DNA of 58,158 nucleotides, taken from positions 51,106 through 109,263 of the forward strand of contig DLLE01000056.1 in NCBI GenBank assembly GCA_002477955.1, read 5' to 3'. The position numbers and the translations under genes are program-made. Shown here piece by piece: positions 43,083 through 50,856 of the stretch (position 1 is the first letter of the stretch; each line of letters begins with the position of its first letter). Source of the stretch: Treponema sp. UBA7570 (GTDB lineage Bacteria; Spirochaetota; Spirochaetia; Treponematales; Treponemataceae). Under the pieces are notes generated by a model. That model did no database searches, was not told the DNA's origin, and saw only the letters and a list, made by a program, of their open reading frames with translations.

Positions 43083-43874
43083 ATGGAAAAAATTGCATTT
43101 ATCGGAATGGGAAACATGGCGCAGGCTTTGACCGGAGGCTTTATAAAATCCGGCAAAATCGAGCCAAAAAACATATTTGCCTACGCGCCAAACCAACAAA
43201 AGCTTGCGCAAAACGCATCAAAATACGGCTTTAATCCCTGCTCCTCATTAAAAGAAGCCGTTTTAAAAGCCGACACGATTTTTATGGCCTGCAAACCATA
43301 CCAGATAGAAGACGTAATTTCGGAAGTTGGACGTGATTTTGCAAACAAAACCCTCATTTCAATTGCGCTCGGCTGGAATTTTCACGCTTTTGAAAAAATA
43401 TTTTCAGCCTACACCGAAAAACCGCGCATCCAGTTTGTCATGCCAAACACACCGGCCATGGCTGGCGAAGGAGTATTCCTTTTTGAAAAAACAAATTCGC
43501 TCAAACCAGAAGAACGCGCGCAAATCTGGCAGCTTTTTGAAAATCTTGGCACAGTCGAAGAATTGCCAGACAATTTAATGGGGATCGGAGGGGCAATAAG
43601 CGGCTGCGGACCGGCATTTGTAGACCTTTTTATCGAAGCCTACGCAGATGCCGCCGTCAAATACGGAATTCCGCGCGCAACAGCATATAAACTCGTAAGC
43701 CAGACAGTTTTAGGCTCGGCAAAATTGCAGCTGCAGACAGGCGAACATCCAGCCGTATTAAAAGACAACGTGTGCAGCCCGGCAGGAAGCACAATCCGCG
43801 GAGTAACCGCCCTCGAAGAAAACGGACTTCGCAACGCCTGCATAAAATCAATCGATTCAATAATGCAAAAATAA
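43083..43874 (+). CDS. proC: Pyrroline-5-carboxylate reductase
   Basis: ProC reduces pyrroline-5-carboxylate to proline with NAD(P)H. The nucleotide-binding start IAFIGMGNMAQALTGGFI and the family block CSPAGSTIRGVTALEENGL (ProC signature) are intact, with VMPNTPAMAGEGV in the middle. At 263 residues the length is normal. It follows proB by 11 nt with a GAGGAAAA ribosome site in the same operon. Confidence 0.95.
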   Translation: MEKIAFIGMGNMAQALTGGFIKSGKIEPKNIFAYAPNQQKLAQNASKYGFNPCSSLKEAVLKADTIFMACKPYQIEDVISEVGRDFANKTLISIALGWNFHAFEKIFSAYTEKPRIQFVMPNTPAMAGEGVFLFEKTNSLKPEERAQIWQLFENLGTVEELPDNLMGIGGAISGCGPAFVDLFIEAYADAAVKYGIPRATAYKLVSQTVLGSAKLQLQTGEHPAVLKDNVCSPAGSTIRGVTALEENGLRNACIKSIDSIMQK

Positions 43875-43907
43875 AAATTATCAGAAGATTGTCCTATAAA
43901 AACACAA

Positions 43908-43965
43908 AACCCGGCTTAAAAAATTTCAAAAACGGAATTTAATAAAACCGGGTTCTTTTTTTTAT
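43908..43965 (+). terminator. Intrinsic terminator of proBC
   Basis: AACCCGG (43908-43914) pairs with CCGGGTT (43948-43954) over a long A-rich loop and is followed by a run of eight T after one C. Confidence 0.8.
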
Positions 43966-44100
43966 AAGGGCAGTCCGGCAGCAAAGCTGCCGTCGGGCGT
44001 GCCGCAGTTCGCTAACGCTCTAAATCCTCGCCGCGCAAACAGCGCGTCTGCGGTTTTCGGCTTCGGCAGGTTCCAACCCGCCATCGCCGCTGCTCTATGC
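43966..44100. repeat. Dispersed GC-rich intergenic repeat, diverged copy
   Basis: TCCGGCAGCAAAGCTGCCGT is a hairpin; then GGGCGTGCCGCAGTTCGC with TAACGCTC, GCCGCGCAAACAGCGCGTC (hairpin) and a distal TTCCAACCCGCCATCGCC match the order of the copy at 37911-38107. Confidence 0.55.
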
Positions 44101-44101
44101 C

Positions 44102-46108
44102 CTACTGCAAATCACTAGCCGTCAAAACATTGACACCAACGTTTACACCTGGAGTCGGTTCAGAAACAGCACTGCCTGGCGCAGTATATTCATATGGCGG
44201 TTTATAAGAACTTGAACCACCGTTATCCGAAGAATTATTTACAGCTTTCCATTTACCAGAGGCATTACCATATGTTTTGGCAGCATCTGCAAAATAGAAA
44301 CCGATTAAATAGCTTCCGTTCACAACAGAATCTCCTGTTGTTTTAGTAAAATTAGCAAAATTATTGCCTTCAATATAGAGCTCGCTTCCCGCACGGACAT
44401 TTATGCAGCTTGCACTGTCCGACTGCGTGCCAGCGTCAAAATAAGTATTGAGAATATGACCTTTTCCATAACGGAACAACGGCATACGGGCATTCACATT
44501 TTTAAAGTAGTTTCCAGCAAAAGTTACTCTCATATCTTCGTCTGTTGCGCCAGTTGTTGTATTTGCATCAGGTTTTTCATCTCCAGAAGCGCAGAGAACA
44601 GCTTTCCAGTGATCATGGAAATAACAGTTTGAAACTGTTATCCATGTTGAGCCGTTCTTTATGTCAAGCAAGCCATCGTAAAAATCTTTTTTCCAGTCTT
44701 CATCGGAAGAATAATAATTGTTGCCAGATTTTATCTCGTTTCCGTCCAAGTCCTGCGGCGTCAAATGCGATTGGAATTCACAGTGGTCAATCCAGACGTG
44801 CGTAGCTCCGTTCAAGCTCAAGGCATCGTCCGCGCCGCTTCTTGCGTATCCGTCCCAGCTGATAACTTCGCCAAGCATCATATTCCGGATAATCACGTTC
44901 TCGCCTTCAACACATAATTCAATATTTTGCAAACGTCCCTGTTCTGTTATATCTCCATAAATAGTTGTATTTGAACCAACAGTAAGTTTTACGCTTAAAA
45001 GCGGATTCGACTGTCCTGCGGTCGAAATTTTTCCTTTTATCGTAAAAATTGCTGGCGTATCAGAGGCAAGCAATTCTTTCTTTGCAATGAGCTCATCGTA
45101 AGAAGAAACAGTTACGACATTTTCACTTGCTGCGCCTGCGCCTCCTGTAATCGTGTAAGAATCCCCGTTGTCAGTTGTTACACTTGCATATCCGACCAAA
45201 CCGCTTGGCACAACATAATTTTCTGGAACAAAATGCGCCATTAGATAAGTATTTTTTGAAACATTTATTACACGTTCCGCACTTGTATTTCCGTCAGTCC
45301 AGCACTCAAATTTCCAGCCGCTGTTTGCCAAGGCATTCAAAGTTACGCTCGTATCTTCCTCAACGCTTCCGTTTGCAGCAGAAGACGTTACAGAACCAGC
45401 AGTCTCGTTTTCTGAAGAAACATAAAATTTATAGGAAGATTTCACATCAGAAGAATTTCCAAAAGAAATTCCTTTTCCATTTACAATAAGATAGTCAATA
45501 TTTGAAAGCTGCCCGTCATTGTTCACAGCAAGCAAAGGCAGATTATTTGCAGTATCTTTTGCAGTCGGAATGAAGTTTTCGTAAGAACCCTCTGGCGCAC
45601 CTTTTAGCTCAATCTTGTTAGTTCCTGCTTTAAGGCTTATTCCAGTCAAAAATCCTGTGTCAATCCATCGGTCAGAAACAGTCTGCCCCTGAGTATATGT
45701 CATTGAAATAGGATTATTCTCGTTTACAAGAGTTCCATTCACATATACATATGCTCCACGAACATTTGTATTTTGCCAGTTAGCATAATGAATCGCGATT
45801 TTCGCATCAGAAATATCAGAATCTACTTTCACAGCATAAATCACGCTTGTGCCGATTGTCAGATTTTCAACAAAGCCTCCGCTGTACCCAATCCATTTTG
45901 CCTCCGTAGTATTTATAGAGCCTGTCGTGCTGACAAAGCCTTTTCCATTCTCTTCGATTTTTAACGTCGTTGTTCCGTCCGCATTTGTTTCGATTGACGG
46001 TCCGCTTTCTTCTCCGCCCCCCCCACTGTCGTCGGTTTTGCAGCTTATTGCGCTAAACAAGATTGCTGTGCTTGCCAGAATTGCAGCAAGCCTAGTTAAT
46101 TTTTTCAT
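44102..46108 (-). CDS. Surface pectate lyase lipoprotein, polysaccharide lyase family 1
   Basis: The lipobox is ILFSAISC in MKKLTRLAAILASTAILFS plus AISCK. A G8-coded glycine linker (DDSGGGGEESG) is next. Residues about 45-215 look like a carbohydrate-binding module (CBM35/CBM6 type; AVKVDSDISDAKIAIHYA). Residues about 215-290 match an InlB B-repeat (NSGWKFECWTDGNTSAERV). Residues about 300-640 are the parallel beta-helix lyase with ATHVWIDHCEFQSH, DGLLDIKNGSTWITVSNC and the catalytic arginine region NVNARMPLFRYGKGHI. It cleaves polygalacturonate by beta-elimination, so the cell likely degrades pectin at its surface. The start at 46108 has GGAGGA 5 nt upstream. Confidence 0.88.
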   Translation of the reverse strand: MKKLTRLAAILASTAILFSAISCKTDDSGGGGEESGPSIETNADGTTTLKIEENGKGFVSTTGSINTTEAKWIGYSGGFVENLTIGTSVIYAVKVDSDISDAKIAIHYANWQNTNVRGAYVYVNGTLVNENNPISMTYTQGQTVSDRWIDTGFLTGISLKAGTNKIELKGAPEGSYENFIPTAKDTANNLPLLAVNNDGQLSNIDYLIVNGKGISFGNSSDVKSSYKFYVSSENETAGSVTSSAANGSVEEDTSVTLNALANSGWKFECWTDGNTSAERVINVSKNTYLMAHFVPENYVVPSGLVGYASVTTDNGDSYTITGGAGAASENVVTVSSYDELIAKKELLASDTPAIFTIKGKISTAGQSNPLLSVKLTVGSNTTIYGDITEQGRLQNIELCVEGENVIIRNMMLGEVISWDGYARSGADDALSLNGATHVWIDHCEFQSHLTPQDLDGNEIKSGNNYYSSDEDWKKDFYDGLLDIKNGSTWITVSNCYFHDHWKAVLCASGDEKPDANTTTGATDEDMRVTFAGNYFKNVNARMPLFRYGKGHILNTYFDAGTQSDSASCINVRAGSELYIEGNNFANFTKTTGDSVVNGSYLIGFYFADAAKTYGNASGKWKAVNNSSDNGGSSSYKPPYEYTAPGSAVSEPTPGVNVGVNVLTASDLQ
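46017..46024 (-). repeat. G8 homopolymer in the pectate lyase gene
   Basis: Eight C on the plus strand, eight G on the coding strand, directly after the lipoprotein cysteine region. It codes for GGG of the linker in the present open frame. Confidence 0.9.
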
Positions 46109-46283
46109 TCTGTTCCTCCAGATTTGTAATGTAAACTTCAATAACATTCTTTTTTAGTTTATTCGAGAATTTTTTAATTGAATATATAAAATTCTGCCTG
46201 CTTTTTCCAAAATAAAGGCAAAATGAATTCATCTTTCAAAGTAAAAAATTTGTCAAAAAGCAATAAAAAAATGTAAAAAATTC

Positions 46284-46338
46284 TTGCCAAAAAAAATGAA
46301 AAACATAATAATTTTATTATCAACGTGCACGATGCACG
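46284..46338 (+). promoter_or_regulatory. Promoter and palindromic operator of the D-glutamate operon
   Basis: TTGCCA (46284-46289) is followed 16-17 nt later by TAATAA/AATAAT near 46306-46312. A perfect inverted repeat, CGTGCA-CGA-TGCACG, lies at 46324-46338, just after the predicted start of transcription. This is a good place for a repressor. A GAGG ribosome site follows before the ATG at 46358. Confidence 0.65.
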
Positions 46339-46357
46339 AAATATAAGAGGCTAAAGC

Positions 46358-47215
46358 ATGAAAAACGTAGGTTATTACAATGGAAAGATGGGCTTACAGG
46401 AAGAGATGACGGTTCCTTTCTTGGACCGTGCAATGTTTTTTGGCGACGGTGTGTACGATGCGACATACTGTGCAAACCGCAAAATTTTTGAGACTGATTA
46501 CCACATTGAACGTTTTTTTAACAGTTTGCGTCTTACAAGAATTCCTTTCAAATTATCAAAAGAGCAGCTGGTCGCAGAACTTCAAAAATGCATTGATGCC
46601 ATGGATAGCGACGGAGTATGTTTTGTTTACTGGGAATGTACCCGTGGAACTGCGCCGCGCAACCACCTTTTTCCTAATGTTGAACCGAATCTTCTAATCA
46701 CAATTTCTGAATCAAAACTCACTGATTTGAGAAAACCTTGCAAACTTATTACAGAAGAAGACACTCGCTTTTTCCATTGCAACATAAAAACTTTGAACCT
46801 CCTGCCAAGCGTAATGGGAAGCCAAAGAGCTTTTGAAAGCGGCGCAAAGGAAGTTGTTTTTCATCGTGGCGAGCGTGTTACTGAATGTGCGCATACAAAC
46901 GTAAATATTTTAAAAGACGGAAAATTTATCACTCCTCCATTGGATGAACTTATTCTTCCAGGCGTTACACGCCGTCATTATCTTGAAATTTGCAAAAGAA
47001 TAGGAGTTCCTTATGAAGAGCGTCCTTTTACACTAGATGAGCTTTTTGCCGCAGACGAAGTTTTCATCACTTCGGCAGGAACCTTGGGATTGCCGGCTTA
47101 CGAAATTGACGGAAAACCAGTTGGAAGAAAGGATCCTGAACTTTTAAAAAGGCTTCAAACTGAGGCTGTTGAAGATTTTTACAAGGAAACTGGATATAAA
47201 GCCGACATTATCTGA
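46358..47215 (+). CDS. dat: D-amino acid (D-alanine) aminotransferase, fold-type IV
   Basis: The enzyme exchanges amino groups among D-amino acids, classically D-alanine and 2-oxoglutarate giving pyruvate and D-glutamate. The PLP lysine is in HCNIKTLNLLPSVMGS, with FVYWECTRGTAPRNH (substrate arm) and VTECAHTNVNILKDG typical of class IV. FLDRAMFFGDGVYDA near the start fits D-alanine aminotransferase rather than BCAT or ADC lyase. The length of 285 residues is standard. It is the first gene of an operon with a D-glutamate cyclase and PxpA; that context supports D-glutamate as product or substrate. An upstream palindrome probably controls it. Confidence 0.9.
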   Translation: MKNVGYYNGKMGLQEEMTVPFLDRAMFFGDGVYDATYCANRKIFETDYHIERFFNSLRLTRIPFKLSKEQLVAELQKCIDAMDSDGVCFVYWECTRGTAPRNHLFPNVEPNLLITISESKLTDLRKPCKLITEEDTRFFHCNIKTLNLLPSVMGSQRAFESGAKEVVFHRGERVTECAHTNVNILKDGKFITPPLDELILPGVTRRHYLEICKRIGVPYEERPFTLDELFAADEVFITSAGTLGLPAYEIDGKPVGRKDPELLKRLQTEAVEDFYKETGYKADII

Positions 47216-47254
47216 TTTTTAATTACGCTGTTTTTCTTATTTTGGGAGACATCT

Positions 47255-48139
47255 ATGCAAAATTCGACTAATTTGACAGAAACAATTGAAGATATTGTTT
47301 TGCGTCATGGCTCACGCGGAATGAACGTGCTTAAAAAAAGTTTGCCGGCTGGTTATTCGCATAAGGCGGCAGAAATGATTTTGTCCTGGGAGAGAGGAAG
47401 AACAATTCTTCTGACAACAGGTTTTTATGTAGCCGGATATGCAGAAACAGACGGTCCTGCTGGAACTGTTTTTCTGGCGCTTGCGTTAAAAAAACTTGGG
47501 TTTAATCCTGTAATTGTTACAGATTCTTTTTGCAAAGATTTTTTTGAACTAAAAGGGCTTGAAGTTGTCTATATGCCTTTTGACGGCGACGAAAAATATT
47601 GCACGGCTCTGCTTGAAAAATATCAGCCGGCGGGGCTTATTTCGGTTGAACGCTGTGGAATAAACATCAACGGCAGATACGAAAATATGCGCAGAGAAAG
47701 CATTGGCGAATTTACTGCCAGAACAGACATTTTATTCACTCTTGCCTACGGAAAAATTCCGACAATTGGCGTTGGCGACGGCGGAAACGAAATTGGAATG
47801 GGAAATGTGGCGGAATTGATAAGTTCAAAACTGAGCCTTGTTCCATGTTCTGTAAAAGTAGACTGCCTTGTAATAGCTTCCGTAAGCAACTGGGGAGCGT
47901 ATTCAATTATTGCGTATCTCGATGCTCTTTCTCAAAAAACAGAGCTTTTGCCGGATTTTAAGGAAATCGAGGATTACATCTGCAGCACGGTAAAAATCGG
48001 AAGTGTGGACGGAGTCAAAAGAGAAAAAATTGTCGGTGTTGACGGGTTTGGAATGGACACAGAAAAAGAAATAATTCTTGCCCTGAAAAACGCAGTCATA
48101 AAATATAAAAACGGAGAAAACGATTATGCTGAAAGTTGA
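47255..48139 (+). CDS. DUF4392 protein, predicted D-glutamate cyclase
   Basis: The conserved block GVGDGGNEIGMGNV (about residues 172-185) is the hallmark of the DUF4392 family, whose animal member is the D-glutamate cyclase that turns D-glutamate into 5-oxo-D-proline. The N-terminal part has a GPAGTVFLALALKKLGF block after a TGFYVAGYAETD segment. The length of 294 residues is that of single-domain bacterial members. GGGAG lies before the ATG. Its end overlaps the pxpA start by 14 nt, so the two are translated together, which supports a 5-oxoproline product. Direct evidence in bacteria is limited, so the reaction is an inference from family and context. Confidence 0.82.
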   Translation: MQNSTNLTETIEDIVLRHGSRGMNVLKKSLPAGYSHKAAEMILSWERGRTILLTTGFYVAGYAETDGPAGTVFLALALKKLGFNPVIVTDSFCKDFFELKGLEVVYMPFDGDEKYCTALLEKYQPAGLISVERCGININGRYENMRRESIGEFTARTDILFTLAYGKIPTIGVGDGGNEIGMGNVAELISSKLSLVPCSVKVDCLVIASVSNWGAYSIIAYLDALSQKTELLPDFKEIEDYICSTVKIGSVDGVKREKIVGVDGFGMDTEKEIILALKNAVIKYKNGENDYAES

Positions 48140-48887
48140 TTTAAACTGTGATCTTGGAGAAAGTTTTGGAAATTATAAAATCGGACTTGATGAAGAGGTT
48201 ATAAAATATATTTCCTCTGCAAATATTGCCTGCGGCTTTCATGCGTCAGATCCGCTGGTTATGTCAAAAACTGTTGCCATGGCAAAACTGAACAATGTGG
48301 CAGCAGGCGCGCATCCAGGTTTTCCAGACCTTGTCGGATTTGGACGGCGGAATATGAATGTCAGCCCTCTCGAACTAAAAGCGATGGTACAGTATCAAAT
48401 CGGAGCCTTGCATTCTTTTTGTGTTGCAAATAAAGTCCCTCTTCAGCATGTAAAGCCCCATGGAGCAATGTACAATATGGCGGCAAAAGACGAAAAACTT
48501 GCCATTGCAATAGCAGAGGGAATTGCCGAAATTGACGATTCTTTGATTCTTCTTGGCCTAAGCGGAAGCGAAATGCTAAAAGCAGCCTCAACAGTCGGTC
48601 TACGGGCAAAAAAAGAAGTTTTTGCAGACCGCGCTTATAAAGATGACGGAAGTCTTGTTTCCCGTACAAAGCCAGGCGCAATGATTCAAGACGAAAATCT
48701 TGCAATTGAACGTGTTCTTGAAATGATAAAAAATCACAAAGTAAAGACAATTTCTGGCAAAGAAATAGAAATCGAAGCCGATTCTATCTGCGTGCATGGC
48801 GACAGCCCTAAAGCCCTTGAATTTGTAAAAAAAATCCGGAGTTCACTTGAAACTGAGGGAATTAAAGTTGTTGCCATGGGAAAATAA
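48126..48887 (+). CDS. pxpA: 5-oxoprolinase subunit A (LamB/YcsF family)
   Basis: PxpA with PxpB and PxpC hydrolyses 5-oxoproline to glutamate with ATP in bacteria. The start VDLNCDLGESFGNYKIGLDE, then SANIACGFHASDP, GAHPGFPDLVGFGRR, VKPHGAMYN and SICVHGDSP are the standard family blocks. The 253-residue length is normal. PxpB and PxpC are not adjacent, so they must lie elsewhere or be absent. It is coupled to the cyclase gene by a 14-nt overlap and ends 2 nt from the convergent amidohydrolase gene. Confidence 0.93.
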   Translation: MLKVDLNCDLGESFGNYKIGLDEEVIKYISSANIACGFHASDPLVMSKTVAMAKLNNVAAGAHPGFPDLVGFGRRNMNVSPLELKAMVQYQIGALHSFCVANKVPLQHVKPHGAMYNMAAKDEKLAIAIAEGIAEIDDSLILLGLSGSEMLKAASTVGLRAKKEVFADRAYKDDGSLVSRTKPGAMIQDENLAIERVLEMIKNHKVKTISGKEIEIEADSICVHGDSPKALEFVKKIRSSLETEGIKVVAMGK

Positions 48888-48889
48888 TC

Positions 48890-50122
48890 CTATTTTTTGT
48901 CTATCTCAAGAATTGTGTTAAGGAGCACGTTTGCTCCTTTCCAGCACCATTCAACTGGCGAATATTCAAGTTCGCAGTGGCTGTGTCCGCCTTTGCTCGG
49001 GACAAAAATCATCGTAGTAGGAACAATTTCGCTAAGATACTGTGCATCGTGACCGGCTCCAGAGTACATTTTGTGGCTCTTGTAACCAAGTTTTTGAGCC
49101 GCATTTTCGACATCATCAACCCATTCCTTGTAGAAAGTTACAGTGTTTCGCGCCCATGCTTCTTTATAGCTCATTGTGCAGTTTGCCCACTCTTTTGGCA
49201 TAGCTTTTATTATTTCAACACATCTTTTTATTATTTCTGGATTTTGATGACGCACGTCTAGTGTAAATTTTACCTCGTCAGGAATAATTGTGTGAATATT
49301 CGGATGACAACTTATTTTTCCGGTTGTATAAACCAGTTCCTTGTCGCCTATCTTGTCAAATTCTTCGTGAAGAAACAAAAGAGCTTGGCTTGCGGCAAAA
49401 AGAGCGTCTTTTCGGTAAGGCATTGGGAATGTGCCGGCATGGTCAGCCTGTCCGTGAAATGTAAATTCATAATTTATCATTCCAACCACTCCTTCAACCA
49501 CTCCAACGTCGTATCCACCGGCTTCAAGAACCGGTCCTTGCTCAATATGAAGTTCAACAAGAGCTTCTGTTTTTGAAGGTTCAATTCTGTTCTTTTGTTC
49601 ACCCAAAAAGCCGCTTTCCGAAAGAGCCTGTCCAAAAGTTTTTCCAGAACCGTCCTTTGCGACTGAAGCAAACATTTCTTCTTTTTTGAATTTGCCGCAG
49701 ATTATTCCTGAACACATCATCGCAGGTTCATAAAGCGCGCCTTCTTCGTTTGTCCAAACAACAAGCTGAATCGGATGCCTGTGTGGAATTTTTTTGGTGA
49801 CTATAGTTTCTATCACTTCCATAGCAGTAAGAACGCCAAGAATTCCATCGTAATTTCCACCCTGCCGAACTGAATCGCAGTGGCTGCCGGACATTATGAC
49901 TTTTGCATCCGGATCTGTTCCTGGAAGAGTGCAGTAAATGTCTCCAAGATCGTCCGTCTTAAAATCAAGGCCAAGCTTTGTCATGCGCAATTTTATCTCG
50001 TTTCTTGCCTGAATAGCCGCTGGAGAAAGTGAAAATCGTGTAATTCCGCCGTGGCCTGTGTCTCCAAAACCTCCAAAAGTAGTTATTTTCTCTTCCATTC
50101 TTTTTATATCACATTCATACAT
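48890..50122 (-). CDS. M20-type zinc amidohydrolase of the N-carbamoyl-L-amino acid / allantoate class
   Basis: This fits the hydantoinase/carbamoylase family: VIMSGSHCDSVRQGGNYDGI (first metal histidine and bridging aspartate), WTNEEGALYEPAMM (acidic pair), ELHIEQGPVLE and the dimerisation GQADHAGTFPM block, then MYSGAGHDAQYLS and PSKGGHSHCELEY at the end. The 410-residue length is standard. Substrates of the family include N-carbamoyl amino acids, N-carbamoyl-beta-alanine, allantoate and ureidoglycine, all with a ureido group. It lies at the distal end of the importer operon after the cytidylate-kinase-like gene. A GAGGT ribosome site precedes the ATG. Confidence 0.88.
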   Translation of the reverse strand: MYECDIKRMEEKITTFGGFGDTGHGGITRFSLSPAAIQARNEIKLRMTKLGLDFKTDDLGDIYCTLPGTDPDAKVIMSGSHCDSVRQGGNYDGILGVLTAMEVIETIVTKKIPHRHPIQLVVWTNEEGALYEPAMMCSGIICGKFKKEEMFASVAKDGSGKTFGQALSESGFLGEQKNRIEPSKTEALVELHIEQGPVLEAGGYDVGVVEGVVGMINYEFTFHGQADHAGTFPMPYRKDALFAASQALLFLHEEFDKIGDKELVYTTGKISCHPNIHTIIPDEVKFTLDVRHQNPEIIKRCVEIIKAMPKEWANCTMSYKEAWARNTVTFYKEWVDDVENAAQKLGYKSHKMYSGAGHDAQYLSEIVPTTMIFVPSKGGHSHCELEYSPVEWCWKGANVLLNTILEIDKK

Positions 50123-50182
50123 TTGTCATACCTCTTTTTAGCAAAATAATGCGGTTAAAAAACGCAACCAGTTATTCCTTCA

Positions 50183-50842
50183 TTATATTTTTCCCTTGAA
50201 TGTATCTTCAAAGTCCGCCCCGAATCTCCGACGCATATAATCGATAATAACATCGGCACAACGTCTGCGTCCCACTCTCGCGCTGTTAAGCGTAAGGTCG
50301 TAGTTGACAGGATTTGTCCAGTAGTTTCCGCCAGAATAAAACTTATAATACTCGGAACGATATTTGTCCGTGCTCTCAATCATCTTTGCGGCTTCTTTTT
50401 CATTTACGCCGGTCTTTGTCATGATTGATTCCAGACACTCTTTTCGAGGAGCTTCTATATAAAAACTCGCAACATTGTCAAAATCTTTGAGAATATGATC
50501 GGCGCATTTTCCGATAATTACGCACGACACGTTCTGTGCAAGCTGCTTTATTATTTCCGCCTGAATACAAAAGAGATTTATATCGCTCTCAAAACGCTTG
50601 CTTGTAGGCGAAACTTCCTTTGGAAAAGTAAATTTTGCAAGCGCATTGGTTACATAATTTCCACGGAGTTTTTCATCAACTTCAATGAACATTTCCTCGC
50701 TTAACCCAGAATATGCCGAAGCCATTTCAAGAATTTGCTTTTCGTAGACGGGAATTCCCAGTTTCTCTCCAATCTGTGTCGCCGTCTGTTTGCCGCCAGA
50801 ACCAAAACCTCTCGCAATTGTAATTACATAATTTTTAGACAT
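50183..50842 (-). CDS. Cytidylate-kinase-like protein in the importer operon
   Basis: A 219-residue paralogue of the protein at 33499-34140. ITIARGFGSGGKQTATQIGE is the P-loop, and GKCADHILK, ESTDKYRSEYYKFYSGGNYW follow. The same family often occurs next to ABC transporters in Firmicutes and spirochetes, but its function is unknown. GGCGGGGG precedes the ATG. It lies 15 nt after the urtE-like gene and 60 nt before the amidohydrolase gene. Confidence 0.75.
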   Translation of the reverse strand: MSKNYVITIARGFGSGGKQTATQIGEKLGIPVYEKQILEMASAYSGLSEEMFIEVDEKLRGNYVTNALAKFTFPKEVSPTSKRFESDINLFCIQAEIIKQLAQNVSCVIIGKCADHILKDFDNVASFYIEAPRKECLESIMTKTGVNEKEAAKMIESTDKYRSEYYKFYSGGNYWTNPVNYDLTLNSARVGRRRCADVIIDYMRRRFGADFEDTFKGKI

Positions 50843-50856
50843 TTTTTTACCCCCGC

